Shown: piece after piece, positions 1-5,695 of the stretch
Numbering within the stretch: position 1 is the stretch's first letter
Layout: the number at the start of each line of letters is the position of its first letter
Source: Anaerolineae bacterium
GTDB taxonomy: Bacteria; Chloroflexota; Anaerolineae; Aggregatilineales; Phototrophicaceae
NCBI GenBank assembly: GCA_028284565.1
Contig: JANQRM010000158.1
Coordinates: 1 to 5,695 of the forward strand
DNA length: 5,695 nt
Direction: 5' to 3'
Notes under the pieces: model-generated
What the model saw: only the letters and a program-made list of their open reading frames with translations
Told to the model about the DNA's origin: nothing
The model's database searches: none
Made by a program: the position numbers and the translations under genes

Positions 1-262
1 GGGCAACTGGGATTGTGATGGGCAATTGAATGAGCATGATGCTTGTCCTCATGATCCGCAGACAGAAGGCGGTTGTAATGGTTGTCCAGCAGGTCAAAAT
101 CCGGGCAACTGGGATTGTGATGGGCAATTGAATGAGCACGATGCTTGTCCTTATGATCCGCAGACAGAAGGCGGTTGTAATGGTTGTCCAGCAGGTCAAA
201 ATCCGAACAACTGGGATTGTGATGGGCAATTGAATGAGCATGATGCTTGTCCTTATGATCCG
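1..262 (+). repeat. 102-bp tandem repeat, about 2.6 copies
   Basis: Copies start at 1, 103 and 205, exactly 102 bp (34 codons) apart, so the array stays in frame. By eye, copies 1 and 2 differ at two positions: T37 against C139, and C50 against T152. The third copy differs from the second by GG to AA at 206-207 (Gly to Asn) and by T241, then diverges after 262 just before the stop. Such near identity points to recent expansion or gene conversion. The array probably continues left of the window. Confidence 0.95.
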
Positions 263-274
263 AATTGTCAGTAA
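1..274 (+). CDS. Cys-rich TSP3-like tandem-repeat protein, C-terminal end (5' partial)
   Basis: The reading frame is open from base 2 to a TAA at 272-274, so the gene enters from the left and only its last 90 residues are visible. The TTG at 26 lies inside a repeat and is not a credible start. The protein consists of a 34-residue unit present about 2.6 times, with four Cys per unit. Each unit contains the calcium-loop-like string DCDGQLNEHDACP, which fits the TSP3/EF-hand pattern DxDGxxNxxDxC followed by Pro, and then a GGCNGCP turn. The last copy is cut short and ends in DPNCQ. Known TSP3 repeats bind calcium, are disulfide-bonded and act outside the cell, so a secreted or surface role is inferred. 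The spacing (34 rather than about 36) and the extra Cys make this a variant rather than the standard repeat. The upstream domains and total length cannot be seen. Confidence 0.75.
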   Translation, partial: GNWDCDGQLNEHDACPHDPQTEGGCNGCPAGQNPGNWDCDGQLNEHDACPYDPQTEGGCNGCPAGQNPNNWDCDGQLNEHDACPYDPNCQ

Positions 275-646
275 AAACGATAATTGTAAATTATGGGCGT
301 TTCAGATGTATACTACTTTCCTGGCAAAACGCTAAATTAGGCTATATGGTTGCGAGAAGATTATATTTAAGTCTCATGGATGAAATATCTTTAGGTGATT
401 GATTTTATGTTACCAGTGTCATTACTTTTTTGTATTCAGTGAGTATTGTACAAGTCTGTCTGTTAACACAGCTGATCTGCTGTGATTGATAGATGAGAGT
501 GAGGCTTGCAAAAGATTGGTTGCGGATTGGCAGGTACCAAAAAGCATCCTCATCGTCAAGCACTTTCGGTAGGAAAGTATGATCGAACTACTTCAGCTTT
601 ATACAAGGAACTCCATTATATTTCATCAAAAGACACATTGTGATTT
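275..646. other. 372-bp intergenic region without a convincing gene
   Basis: This gap separates the repeat gene ending at 274 from the plus-strand gene starting at 647. It is AT-rich at its left end. I find no tRNA, no hairpin followed by a T-run, and no clear -35/-10 pair. A GCGTTT/AAACGC pair (297-302 and 327-332) has a 24-nt loop and no T-tract, so it is not a convincing terminator. Short open stretches exist between about 420 and 643: 45 codons ending in TGA at 641-643 on the plus strand, and 40-50 codons on the minus strand. None has a good ribosome site or a recognisable family. The promoter for the 647 gene presumably lies here, but I cannot place it. Confidence 0.6.
467..484. repeat. 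Imperfect 18-bp palindrome CACAGC-TGATCT-GCTGTG
   Basis: Two perfect 6-bp arms (467-472 and 479-484) flank a 6-nt centre that contains GATC and a single T/T mismatch. It sits about 160 bp upstream of the start at 647. The symmetry would suit a dimeric DNA-binding protein, but one site of this size can arise by chance, and no second copy was seen in the window. No T-run follows, so it is not a terminator. Confidence 0.3.
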
Positions 647-1702
647 ATGGTTATGTTCTCGAGGCTAATAGATAATTTAAGAAATCATCTGAGAAAGATT
701 GCTGTGGGGTCCATCGTTGGAGGTATTATTGTCGGATATCTTGCATTACCTCCCATCGTTGGACTCCGTATAACACCCTCACGAAGTGGAGGCGTCCCTT
801 TTACTGTGAACTTTGAGAATCAAAGTGAGAATGGATCAGGTTATCATTGGGACTTTGGAGATGGAACGATTAGTGAAGAGTCAAATCCCGAACATACTTA
901 TTCACAGCCTGGAACATATGAAGGAAAACTTATTGTATATAACCTGATGGGATGGGCATTGCGCGGTCTCGGACCCATCAATTTGCTTCCACTAACCGCT
1001 GAAGAAACCTTTCAAATTGTCGTGCATGAGGCTACCACTTGTTGCCAAGATGACGGAATAGAATACATCCGTATACCTCTCGGAGAGTACAAGGTTCGCG
1101 ATATACCAATCCAGATTTTTGCAGATGTTCTGTTCAATCAATACGAAATACCGAATGAAGCTTTTGCCGTGTTCTTGAATTCCTTAGCATCAGACGAGAT
1201 TGGATCGATTGGCGAATATTATTCTGCGGGGTCAATGGGAAAGATTTACGATGAAGTTGGTAACTGGCGAGTGGAAGCTGGTTATGAGCGATATCCTGTC
1301 ACAGGCGTGACACAGTTAGGTGCTGATCGCTTCTGTGCTTTACAAGGTGGGAGACTACCGACGATCGATGAATGGATGGTCGCAACTTATTGGGATCCAA
1401 CTACACGGACAAGTACGAAATACCCTTGGGGCGATTCACCTGAACCAACTGACCTTTATACAAACCTTGGAACAAACAAACTACAACCGGTGGATACGTT
1501 TTCCGATGGGGCAAGTCACTTTGGGATATATCATTTGATAGGCAACGTCGCCGAATGGATATGGAGAAATGACATTCCCCAAGACACATTCATTGGCGGG
1601 AGTTGGAGAGATACCGGATTGAGCTGGAATGTACCTCACACTGAACCAAAGGGATATACGTCAGATGACATTGGGTTTCGATGCGTTTTGACAAGCGGAT
1701 AA
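647..1702 (+). CDS. Membrane-anchored PKD domain plus FGE-like (sulfatase-modifying-factor fold) protein
   Basis: This 351-residue protein starts with a basic segment (R6, R12, R16, K17) and a Gly/Ile-rich hydrophobic stretch at about 18-36, likely an uncleaved membrane anchor. A PKD domain follows (about 42-127), marked by YHWDFGDG at 66-73 and HTYSQPGTY at 83-91, with about 17 extra residues between its last strands. From about 133 to the end is an FGE-like domain: IPNEAFAVFLN (168-178), GRLPTIDEW (235-243), YPWGD (259-263), GNVAEW (299-304), GGSW (317-320) and IGFRCV (342-347). FGE's two catalytic Cys are replaced by D322 and W327, and the usual MGS...E-x-P segment near the domain start is missing, so oxidase activity is unlikely and binding or structure is inferred. 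An in-frame TGA at 641 limits the start to ATG 647 or ATG 653. The best ribosome-site candidate, AAAAGA at 628-633, is weak and far away. The gene converges on the next one. Confidence 0.85.
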   Translation: MVMFSRLIDNLRNHLRKIAVGSIVGGIIVGYLALPPIVGLRITPSRSGGVPFTVNFENQSENGSGYHWDFGDGTISEESNPEHTYSQPGTYEGKLIVYNLMGWALRGLGPINLLPLTAEETFQIVVHEATTCCQDDGIEYIRIPLGEYKVRDIPIQIFADVLFNQYEIPNEAFAVFLNSLASDEIGSIGEYYSAGSMGKIYDEVGNWRVEAGYERYPVTGVTQLGADRFCALQGGRLPTIDEWMVATYWDPTTRTSTKYPWGDSPEPTDLYTNLGTNKLQPVDTFSDGASHFGIYHLIGNVAEWIWRNDIPQDTFIGGSWRDTGLSWNVPHTEPKGYTSDDIGFRCVLTSG

Positions 1703-1771
1703 ATTATGATCAGTTCAAGGGTATTGTAATAGTAAATATATTTCTCTTTTGAATAACGAAGTTGAGTAATT
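1703..1771. other. Gap between convergent genes, no clear terminator
   Basis: Only 69 bp separate the stops of the two convergent genes. The stretch is AT-rich. It contains a GTTCAA/TTGAAT-type weak inverted pair and a small AAATATATTT palindrome, but no GC-rich stem with a T-run on either strand. Transcripts from the two sides may overlap, or termination may be Rho-dependent; the sequence does not decide. Confidence 0.45.
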
Positions 1772-4072
1772 CTAGCGAGTGAGATTCCAATATAGGGTAT
1801 TTGCTGAGTCATTAGCGGCCACAGCATCGAGATCACCGTCATCGTCAACATCAGCTACTGCAACATAGTTGGTTATTGCAGAAATCTCATTTAGCGGAAC
1901 AAGCCAGCTAGTTTCTAATCCAACTCCATCATTAAGCCAGATTACATTCGCGTGTTGATTTGCTATAAAAGCGTCAATGAAATTGTCGCTATTCAAATCA
2001 CCTAGAGCGACACTATACGTGCCTGTCTCGATAGTCTGATGATGTTCGAAATTCCCACCACCTAAATTACGCCAAATGATACTCGGTTGTGCATTGATGA
2101 CAAAAGCGTCAGGTAAGCCATCGCCTGTAAGGTCTGCCAGATCTACATCATTACTACTTGAGTTGCCAAGTTGAGATATTAATCGAAAAGTGAAATTACC
2201 ATCGTTCAGCCAGACCGTATTGGGTTGATTAGAATCATTTGCAACAAAAATATCAATATCACCATCTAAATCCAAATCTGCTAGCGCGATTCGCCGACTA
2301 TTGGACAAGCCTGAACTTGAGATTAAGTCGGGTCCCTGAATGAAGCTTCCTCCATTATTAATCCAAATCTGATTGGGCTGATTTCGATGATTTGCAACAA
2401 CGGCATCGATCCATCCATCATTGTTTAAGTCCGCCAATTCCGCATCACGTCCCGAATACCCACCTGGCAAATTATTAGGTCCACTGAAATTACCTGAGCC
2501 ATCATTTATCCAAAAGTTGTCCGCAGAACCTGTAGGTCCGGCAAAGAATGTATCCAAATAACCATCATTATTAATATCTCCTAAATCGCCGTTTGAACGT
2601 GCATTCAATTCAGCACCTAATGTAAAATCGCCACTACCCTGATTAATCCAAATTTCACTCGGATTTCCAGAAATTAGCATGTCAATTAGACCGTCCCGAT
2701 TGACATCTCCAAAAGTAACCTTGGTACTTTGTGCATTGCTCAGAGTTGGAAGATTGGGGCCCATGGACAACACGACATTACGATTAATCGTAGTTGATAT
2801 AGTATCGAGGGGCTCAGTTACGCATCGAAAGCCGATACGAGAACTAATCATTTCTGCATCAAAATGATCACGGTTGGTACTTAGTAAACTTAGTCCCGTA
2901 TCCTGAAACGACCCACCACGTATTACTTTCCCAGTTCCATCTACCGCTTCGGTTGGCCCCGTTGGATTAACGACTTCTCCTAAAGGGTACGGTCCATACC
3001 AATCGCGTACCCATTCTGCAACATTACCTCCTAAATCATAGACTCCTGTCTGACTCGGTGGATATTCACCTACGCTTACAGTATCGCCAATATTGCTGTC
3101 CGCATAATTTGCCCACTCGCTAGAAACGGGTTCTGAACCCCAAGAGAAAAGGTTTAAATCGTTGGTTGCGGGATTTAATCGAGCTGCAAGTTCCCATTGC
3201 GCTTCTGTGGGTAATCGCCCATTGCGCAACTCACGGCAATATATATCACTATGGATCCACTTGACATTCACAACAGGATAATCCAAAAACTTGCTATCGC
3301 CATAATAACCTTGCTGACTATAGGAGTCCTCGGAAACCGGTGCGGCGCACTTCCCGCTGTTTTCACATGCAAGATAATCGGCGTTAGTGACTTCATATTT
3401 GTCGATGCAATAGGCATCGAGGCTAACTGAATGCACAGGCAATTCATCCTCATCAACCATGTTATCGGAGCTCCCCATCATAAAGGTCGTGTTGGGTATA
3501 TAGACTTGTGTCTCGGGGAATGGACAACGGGCTTCCATCATGAGTATAGGTGTTCCATCGGTTGGGGTACCGGTGTGGTTTTCCACGGTTGGCGTTAGAG
3601 TTGATGGAATATTAATGGGCCAATCGATGGAGCAGACTGCAGTACCGTTGGCACAAAAATCGATCATCACGCTGCCTTGATATATCTGAAAACTCCTTTT
3701 ACTCGCTCCAAGTGAATTCCACCAGATTGGATCGAGCACGATTACCTCCACAAGATTACTCGCATTCCGAAGGCAGTGCTCGGGCCATGTTTGAGAAGCT
3801 CCTGATCGAAGTAACCTGAAACATGTTGCAGAGTCGAAGGATTGCAATTCGCTAGTGGTAAATAACCCCAATAACGGATTTTCTTGGGTCTCGCCCCCCA
3901 AATTGACCTCGAACAGCATTTGTTCTATAGATATGGTCACGTCGTTTGTTTCATGATAGATGACCAGTTGTTCTCGGTTCGCGAATATCTTGATTTCGAC
4001 TGTATTTGAATCTTGAGCCAAAGTCGCACTTAGACTAGCAATTATGATAAGAAGTAGCAATGAAATTCGCAT
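1772..4072 (-). CDS. Secreted FGE-like domain protein with seven-repeat FG-GAP/VCBS beta-propeller
   Basis: With ATG 4072 the product has 766 residues. Residues 1-19 form a signal peptide (MRIS, Leu/Ile core, cut after ATLA). A beta-rich module with four Cys follows (20-153), then a Thr/Pro linker (about 154-175). The FGE-like domain spans about 183-420: IPNTTFMMGS (192-201), DEDELPVHSV (207-216), DKYEVTNADY (224-233), GRLPTEAQWELAAR (285-298), GNVAEW (349-354), RGGSF (385-389), IGFRCV (413-418). FGE's catalytic Cys pair is replaced by D391 and L396, so sulfatase activation is unlikely. Residues 449-766 hold seven calcium-type loops beginning at 456, 499, 548, 599, 647, 692 and 741, as in integrin-like FG-GAP/VCBS propellers; the sixth, DLNSDNFID, lacks the usual Gly. 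ATG 4114 is in frame but would put 14 residues before the signal peptide and overlap the upstream gene, so ATG 4072 is preferred. The role is probably extracellular binding. Confidence 0.88.
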   Translation of the reverse strand: MRISLLLLIIIASLSATLAQDSNTVEIKIFANREQLVIYHETNDVTISIEQMLFEVNLGGETQENPLLGLFTTSELQSFDSATCFRLLRSGASQTWPEHCLRNASNLVEVIVLDPIWWNSLGASKRSFQIYQGSVMIDFCANGTAVCSIDWPINIPSTLTPTVENHTGTPTDGTPILMMEARCPFPETQVYIPNTTFMMGSSDNMVDEDELPVHSVSLDAYCIDKYEVTNADYLACENSGKCAAPVSEDSYSQQGYYGDSKFLDYPVVNVKWIHSDIYCRELRNGRLPTEAQWELAARLNPATNDLNLFSWGSEPVSSEWANYADSNIGDTVSVGEYPPSQTGVYDLGGNVAEWVRDWYGPYPLGEVVNPTGPTEAVDGTGKVIRGGSFQDTGLSLLSTNRDHFDAEMISSRIGFRCVTEPLDTISTTINRNVVLSMGPNLPTLSNAQSTKVTFGDVNRDGLIDMLISGNPSEIWINQGSGDFTLGAELNARSNGDLGDINNDGYLDTFFAGPTGSADNFWINDGSGNFSGPNNLPGGYSGRDAELADLNNDGWIDAVVANHRNQPNQIWINNGGSFIQGPDLISSSGLSNSRRIALADLDLDGDIDIFVANDSNQPNTVWLNDGNFTFRLISQLGNSSSNDVDLADLTGDGLPDAFVINAQPSIIWRNLGGGNFEHHQTIETGTYSVALGDLNSDNFIDAFIANQHANVIWLNDGVGLETSWLVPLNEISAITNYVAVADVDDDGDLDAVAANDSANTLYWNLTR
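1775..2728 (-). repeat. Seven FG-GAP/VCBS repeats (beta-propeller)
   Basis: Seven units, 43 to 51 residues apart, each have a D-x-(N/D)-x-D-x-x-(I/L/P)-D loop and most have a downstream I/V-W-x-N-x-G strand. The array runs to the stop codon. Seven units match the blade number of integrin-type propellers, so a closed ring is plausible. DNA similarity between units is low, so the array is old compared with the 102-bp repeats at the left edge. Confidence 0.85.
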
Positions 4073-4078
4073 CAGATG

Positions 4079-4084
4079 TCCTTT
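4079..4084 (-). promoter_or_regulatory. Ribosome binding site AAAGGA that decides the start at 4072
   Basis: On the minus strand AAAGGA lies 6 nt before ATG 4072-4070, inside the 23-bp gap after the upstream stop at 4096. This good match and spacing, with the signal peptide beginning directly at that ATG, argue against the longer start at 4114. Confidence 0.65.
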
Positions 4085-4095
4085 GATAAAATGAG

Positions 4096-5695
4096 TTACG
4101 AATCTGCTGGGCATAGACCATCTTTGGGACCATCGTTAGCATCCCCCACAAAGCGAACCGAATGCGTTTGTCCTGGTCCCCCAAATGTTAATTCTACGTT
4201 TGGCGTGTTACCGACTTGGTAGGTCGTTTGTGGCCAATCAAATGATCCTGCATCATTGGTAATGATAAAGTAGCCGGTAACAGGTTGTCCTGTGACATCA
4301 ACCGATACAAGCGCACGACACCTACCACTCCCGTCACTAAATTTCTCGATATTTGTTATGTTAAAGGTAATCATAGGTGGGTCCAATGGGTCACAGGCAT
4401 CGCCCCGACCATCCAGATCGGTATCGGTCTGATCTGGATTTGGCGTTTGCGAACAGTTATCTAGATCATCCGGAATGCCATCGTTATCACTGTCCAGAGG
4501 AGGCGGGTCGTTTTCACAGGCATCCCCTCTGCCAACACCATCGTCAACGCCATTGTTATCGGCTTGATCCGGATTGGGTGTAAAGGGACAATTATCTTCT
4601 GAGTTAGTAATCCCATCCCCATCACTATCGATCGGTTCAACGTTATCACATGGGTCACCGATACCGTCCCCATCACTATCCGCTTGATTTGAGTTGTGTG
4701 TTTGGGGACAGTTATCAACTTGATCGAAGATGCCATCCCCATCACTGTCTTGGCACGTGTTCTGTGCTGGCGATACAGCTGGAATCACATGGCAACTGCC
4801 GATCTCTTCAACATTGAATTCTCGTACCCATTGCCCCGTGTCGAGTTGCCACCAGCGTGCCCCATCCGTATGATCCGTACTTGGTGCAACCCCTACTACC
4901 GTCATCTGGTTTCCCTGTGCCAAACTTCCCGTTTGTGCAAAACAGGTGGCTGGACCATTCCGCAAATTCGCACCGGAAGCATTCAAGGGTTTAACTTGGC
5001 AATTTTGGAACGGGCAACCATTATTTGTCACAGGTCCTGCTTCATTCGAGCAAGAGTCGGTCGTATTGACAACGCCATCGCCATCACGGTCTGAATCACA
5101 AACATCACCTAAGTGATCACCATCGAGATTTGCTTGGTTTGTATTGGCAACACTAAAGCAATTGTCTCTGATATTTGGAACTCCATCCCCATTTTGATCG
5201 GCATCACATATGTCACCAAACCCGTCGCCATCCAGATTCAGCTGGGAGGGATTGTATTGCGTAGGGCAATTATCGACATCATCCAATATCCCGTCCCCAT
5301 CGACATCCATCGAATTATCGCAGGCATCTCCTAACCCATCGTTGTCACTATCGACTTGGTCAAGATTTGACGTATTCGGACAATTGTCACTCGAATTGAG
5401 AATACTATCCCCATCTCGATCTGCATCGCAAGCATTGCCTAAATCATCCCCATCAATATTCGCCTGAGTTGGGTTTGGAATATTCAGACAATTGTCCTCA
5501 TCATCCAAAATTCCATCTTCATCAGCATCTTCTGATTGATCACAGGCGTCTCCTACATTATCAGCATCTTCATCCGCTTGATTGAGATTGGGCAAATTCG
5601 GACAATTGTCATTCTCATTTATCACCCCATCCCCATCTCGATCTGTATCACAAGCGTTGCCAAATTCATCGCCGTCAAGATTCGCTTGAGTCGGG
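4096..5695 (-). CDS. TSP3-repeat / bacterial SH3 / TSP3-repeat protein, C-terminal 532 residues (5' partial)
   Basis: The frame is open from the right edge to TAA 4098-4096. GTG 5625 lies inside a repeat (DRDGDGVIN) and is not the start, so the N-terminus and any signal peptide are outside the window. Counting from the codon at 5694, residues 1-228 carry a partial plus six TSP3-type repeats (D-x-D-x-DGD-x-I-x-D-x-x-DNC ... GDACD). Residues 232-301 are a bacterial SH3 domain (ANLRNGP 242-248, GSLAQG 256-261, WWQLDTGQWV 281-290). Residues 316-435 carry three more TSP3 repeats. Residues 441-532 form a beta-rich tail that I do not recognise. TSP3 repeats are known to bind many calcium ions and bacterial SH3 domains often bind cell-wall or glycan ligands, so an exported, calcium-stiffened envelope or matrix protein is inferred. 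The next gene follows 23 bp downstream on the same strand, which suggests an operon with this gene first. Confidence 0.87.
   Translation of the reverse strand, partial: PTQANLDGDEFGNACDTDRDGDGVINENDNCPNLPNLNQADEDADNVGDACDQSEDADEDGILDDEDNCLNIPNPTQANIDGDDLGNACDADRDGDSILNSSDNCPNTSNLDQVDSDNDGLGDACDNSMDVDGDGILDDVDNCPTQYNPSQLNLDGDGFGDICDADQNGDGVPNIRDNCFSVANTNQANLDGDHLGDVCDSDRDGDGVVNTTDSCSNEAGPVTNNGCPFQNCQVKPLNASGANLRNGPATCFAQTGSLAQGNQMTVVGVAPSTDHTDGARWWQLDTGQWVREFNVEEIGSCHVIPAVSPAQNTCQDSDGDGIFDQVDNCPQTHNSNQADSDGDGIGDPCDNVEPIDSDGDGITNSEDNCPFTPNPDQADNNGVDDGVGRGDACENDPPPLDSDNDGIPDDLDNCSQTPNPDQTDTDLDGRGDACDPLDPPMITFNITNIEKFSDGSGRCRALVSVDVTGQPVTGYFIITNDAGSFDWPQTTYQVGNTPNVELTFGGPGQTHSVRFVGDANDGPKDGLCPADS
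4384..4755 (-). repeat. Second TSP3 array, three repeats
   Basis: Three repeats begin with DSDGDGIFD (residue 316), DSDGDGITN (356) and DSDNDGIPD (401) of the visible protein, each followed by DNC and closed by a G-D-x-C motif. The middle one carries a 4-residue insertion (DNNGVDDGVGRGDACE). Short acidic/Pro linkers (NVEPI, NDPPPL) separate the units, unlike the continuous first array. Confidence 0.85.
5011..5694 (-). repeat. First TSP3 array with 222-bp super-repeat
   Basis: Calcium-loop starts fall at residues 18, 56, 92, 130, 166 and 202, giving unit lengths of 38, 36, 38, 36 and 36. The motif P-T/S-Q-x-N-x-DGD-x-x-G-x-x-CD recurs at residues 1, 75 and 149, an exact 74-residue (222-bp) step. 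The basic unit is thus a pair of unlike repeats. The last unit is degenerate (DSCSNEAGPVTNNGCP) and leads into the SH3 domain. Confidence 0.85.

Noticed and set aside
1..262. 102-bp repeats as a CRISPR array or non-coding satellite
   Set aside because: There are no unique spacers between short repeats. The period is a whole number of codons, the frame is open throughout, and the array ends with a stop codon after conserved Cys and Asp positions.
297..332. GCGTTT/AAACGC inverted pair after the first gene as a terminator
   Set aside because: The loop is 24 nt, the stem only 6 bp, and no T-run follows.
505..643. String IGCGLAG in a short plus-strand frame, reminiscent of macro (ADP-ribose-binding) domains
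   Set aside because: The frame is only about 45 codons long, with no suitable start and no other macro-domain motif. The match is too short to separate from chance.
1595..1702. Possible variable region of a diversity-generating retroelement, because an FGE/C-type-lectin-like fold ends exactly at the protein C-terminus
   Set aside because: No reverse transcriptase and no near-copy template differing at adenines is present in the window. The similar segment in the convergent gene differs at all base types and is only a homologous domain. A reverse transcriptase gene with a roughly 100-bp template close by would reopen the idea.
1320..1851. Short frames overlapping the 351-residue gene and its downstream gap on both strands
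   Set aside because: They overlap clearly coding FGE-like sequence in other frames and show no family motifs or start signals.
2813..3526. Active formylglycine-generating enzyme (sulfatase activator)
   Set aside because: Both catalytic cysteines are missing from the expected place, no sulfatase gene is in the window, and the domain is exported and fused to a propeller.
4377..5467. Several plus-strand open frames of 68-132 codons opposite the TSP3 gene
   Set aside because: They are antisense shadows of the acidic Asp/Gly repeats, with low-complexity Pro/Ser/His/Ile composition, no ribosome sites and no recognisable domain.

Overview
The window looks like part of a bacterial locus for secreted or surface-anchored repeat proteins. 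Nothing in it resembles core metabolism, mobile-element machinery, CRISPR or RNA genes. Every recognisable domain is an extracytoplasmic type: thrombospondin type 3 (TSP3) calcium-binding repeats, bacterial SH3, PKD, FG-GAP/VCBS beta-propeller repeats, and two formylglycine-generating-enzyme (FGE/SUMF1)-like domains. Base composition is moderate and even across the window, with no obvious foreign island. The phylum cannot be fixed from the sequence. A Cys-containing SH3 domain next to Ca-binding repeats, a short Thr/Pro linker, and an N-terminal module of a kind I associate with Anaerolineae proteins make Chloroflexota my best guess. This rests on recalled resemblance only; Planctomycetota, Myxococcota and Bacteroidota also use these domains.

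Layout. (1) 1-274, plus strand: the 3' end of a gene that enters from the left. It is built of nearly identical 102-bp (34-residue) Cys-rich TSP3-like repeats. (2) 275-646: a 372-bp gap with no convincing gene and one imperfect 18-bp palindrome. (3) 647-1702, plus strand: a 351-residue protein with a transmembrane anchor, a PKD domain and an FGE-like domain. (4) 1703-1771: a 69-bp gap between convergent genes, with no clear terminator. (5) 1772-4072, minus strand: a 766-residue secreted protein with a signal peptide, an N-terminal beta-rich module, an FGE-like domain and seven FG-GAP/VCBS repeats. (6) 4096-5695, minus strand: the C-terminal 532 residues of a TSP3 - SH3 - TSP3 protein that continues off the right edge. 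Genes 5 and 6 lie 23 bp apart on the same strand and are probably co-transcribed, with gene 6 first.

How they may work together. Both FGE-like domains lack the two catalytic cysteines of true FGE and carry Asp and a hydrophobic residue there, inside a shared GGS-aromatic-x-DTGLS signature. They are therefore more likely structural or binding folds than sulfatase activators. The locus reads as a set of calcium-stabilised adhesion, matrix or envelope proteins that reuse one FGE-like module with different partners. No function has been shown for any of them. The most notable features are the paired non-catalytic FGE-like domains in convergent genes, the FGE-like/seven-repeat propeller fusion, the 74-residue super-repeat in the TSP3 array, and the 102-bp near-perfect tandem repeat at the left edge.
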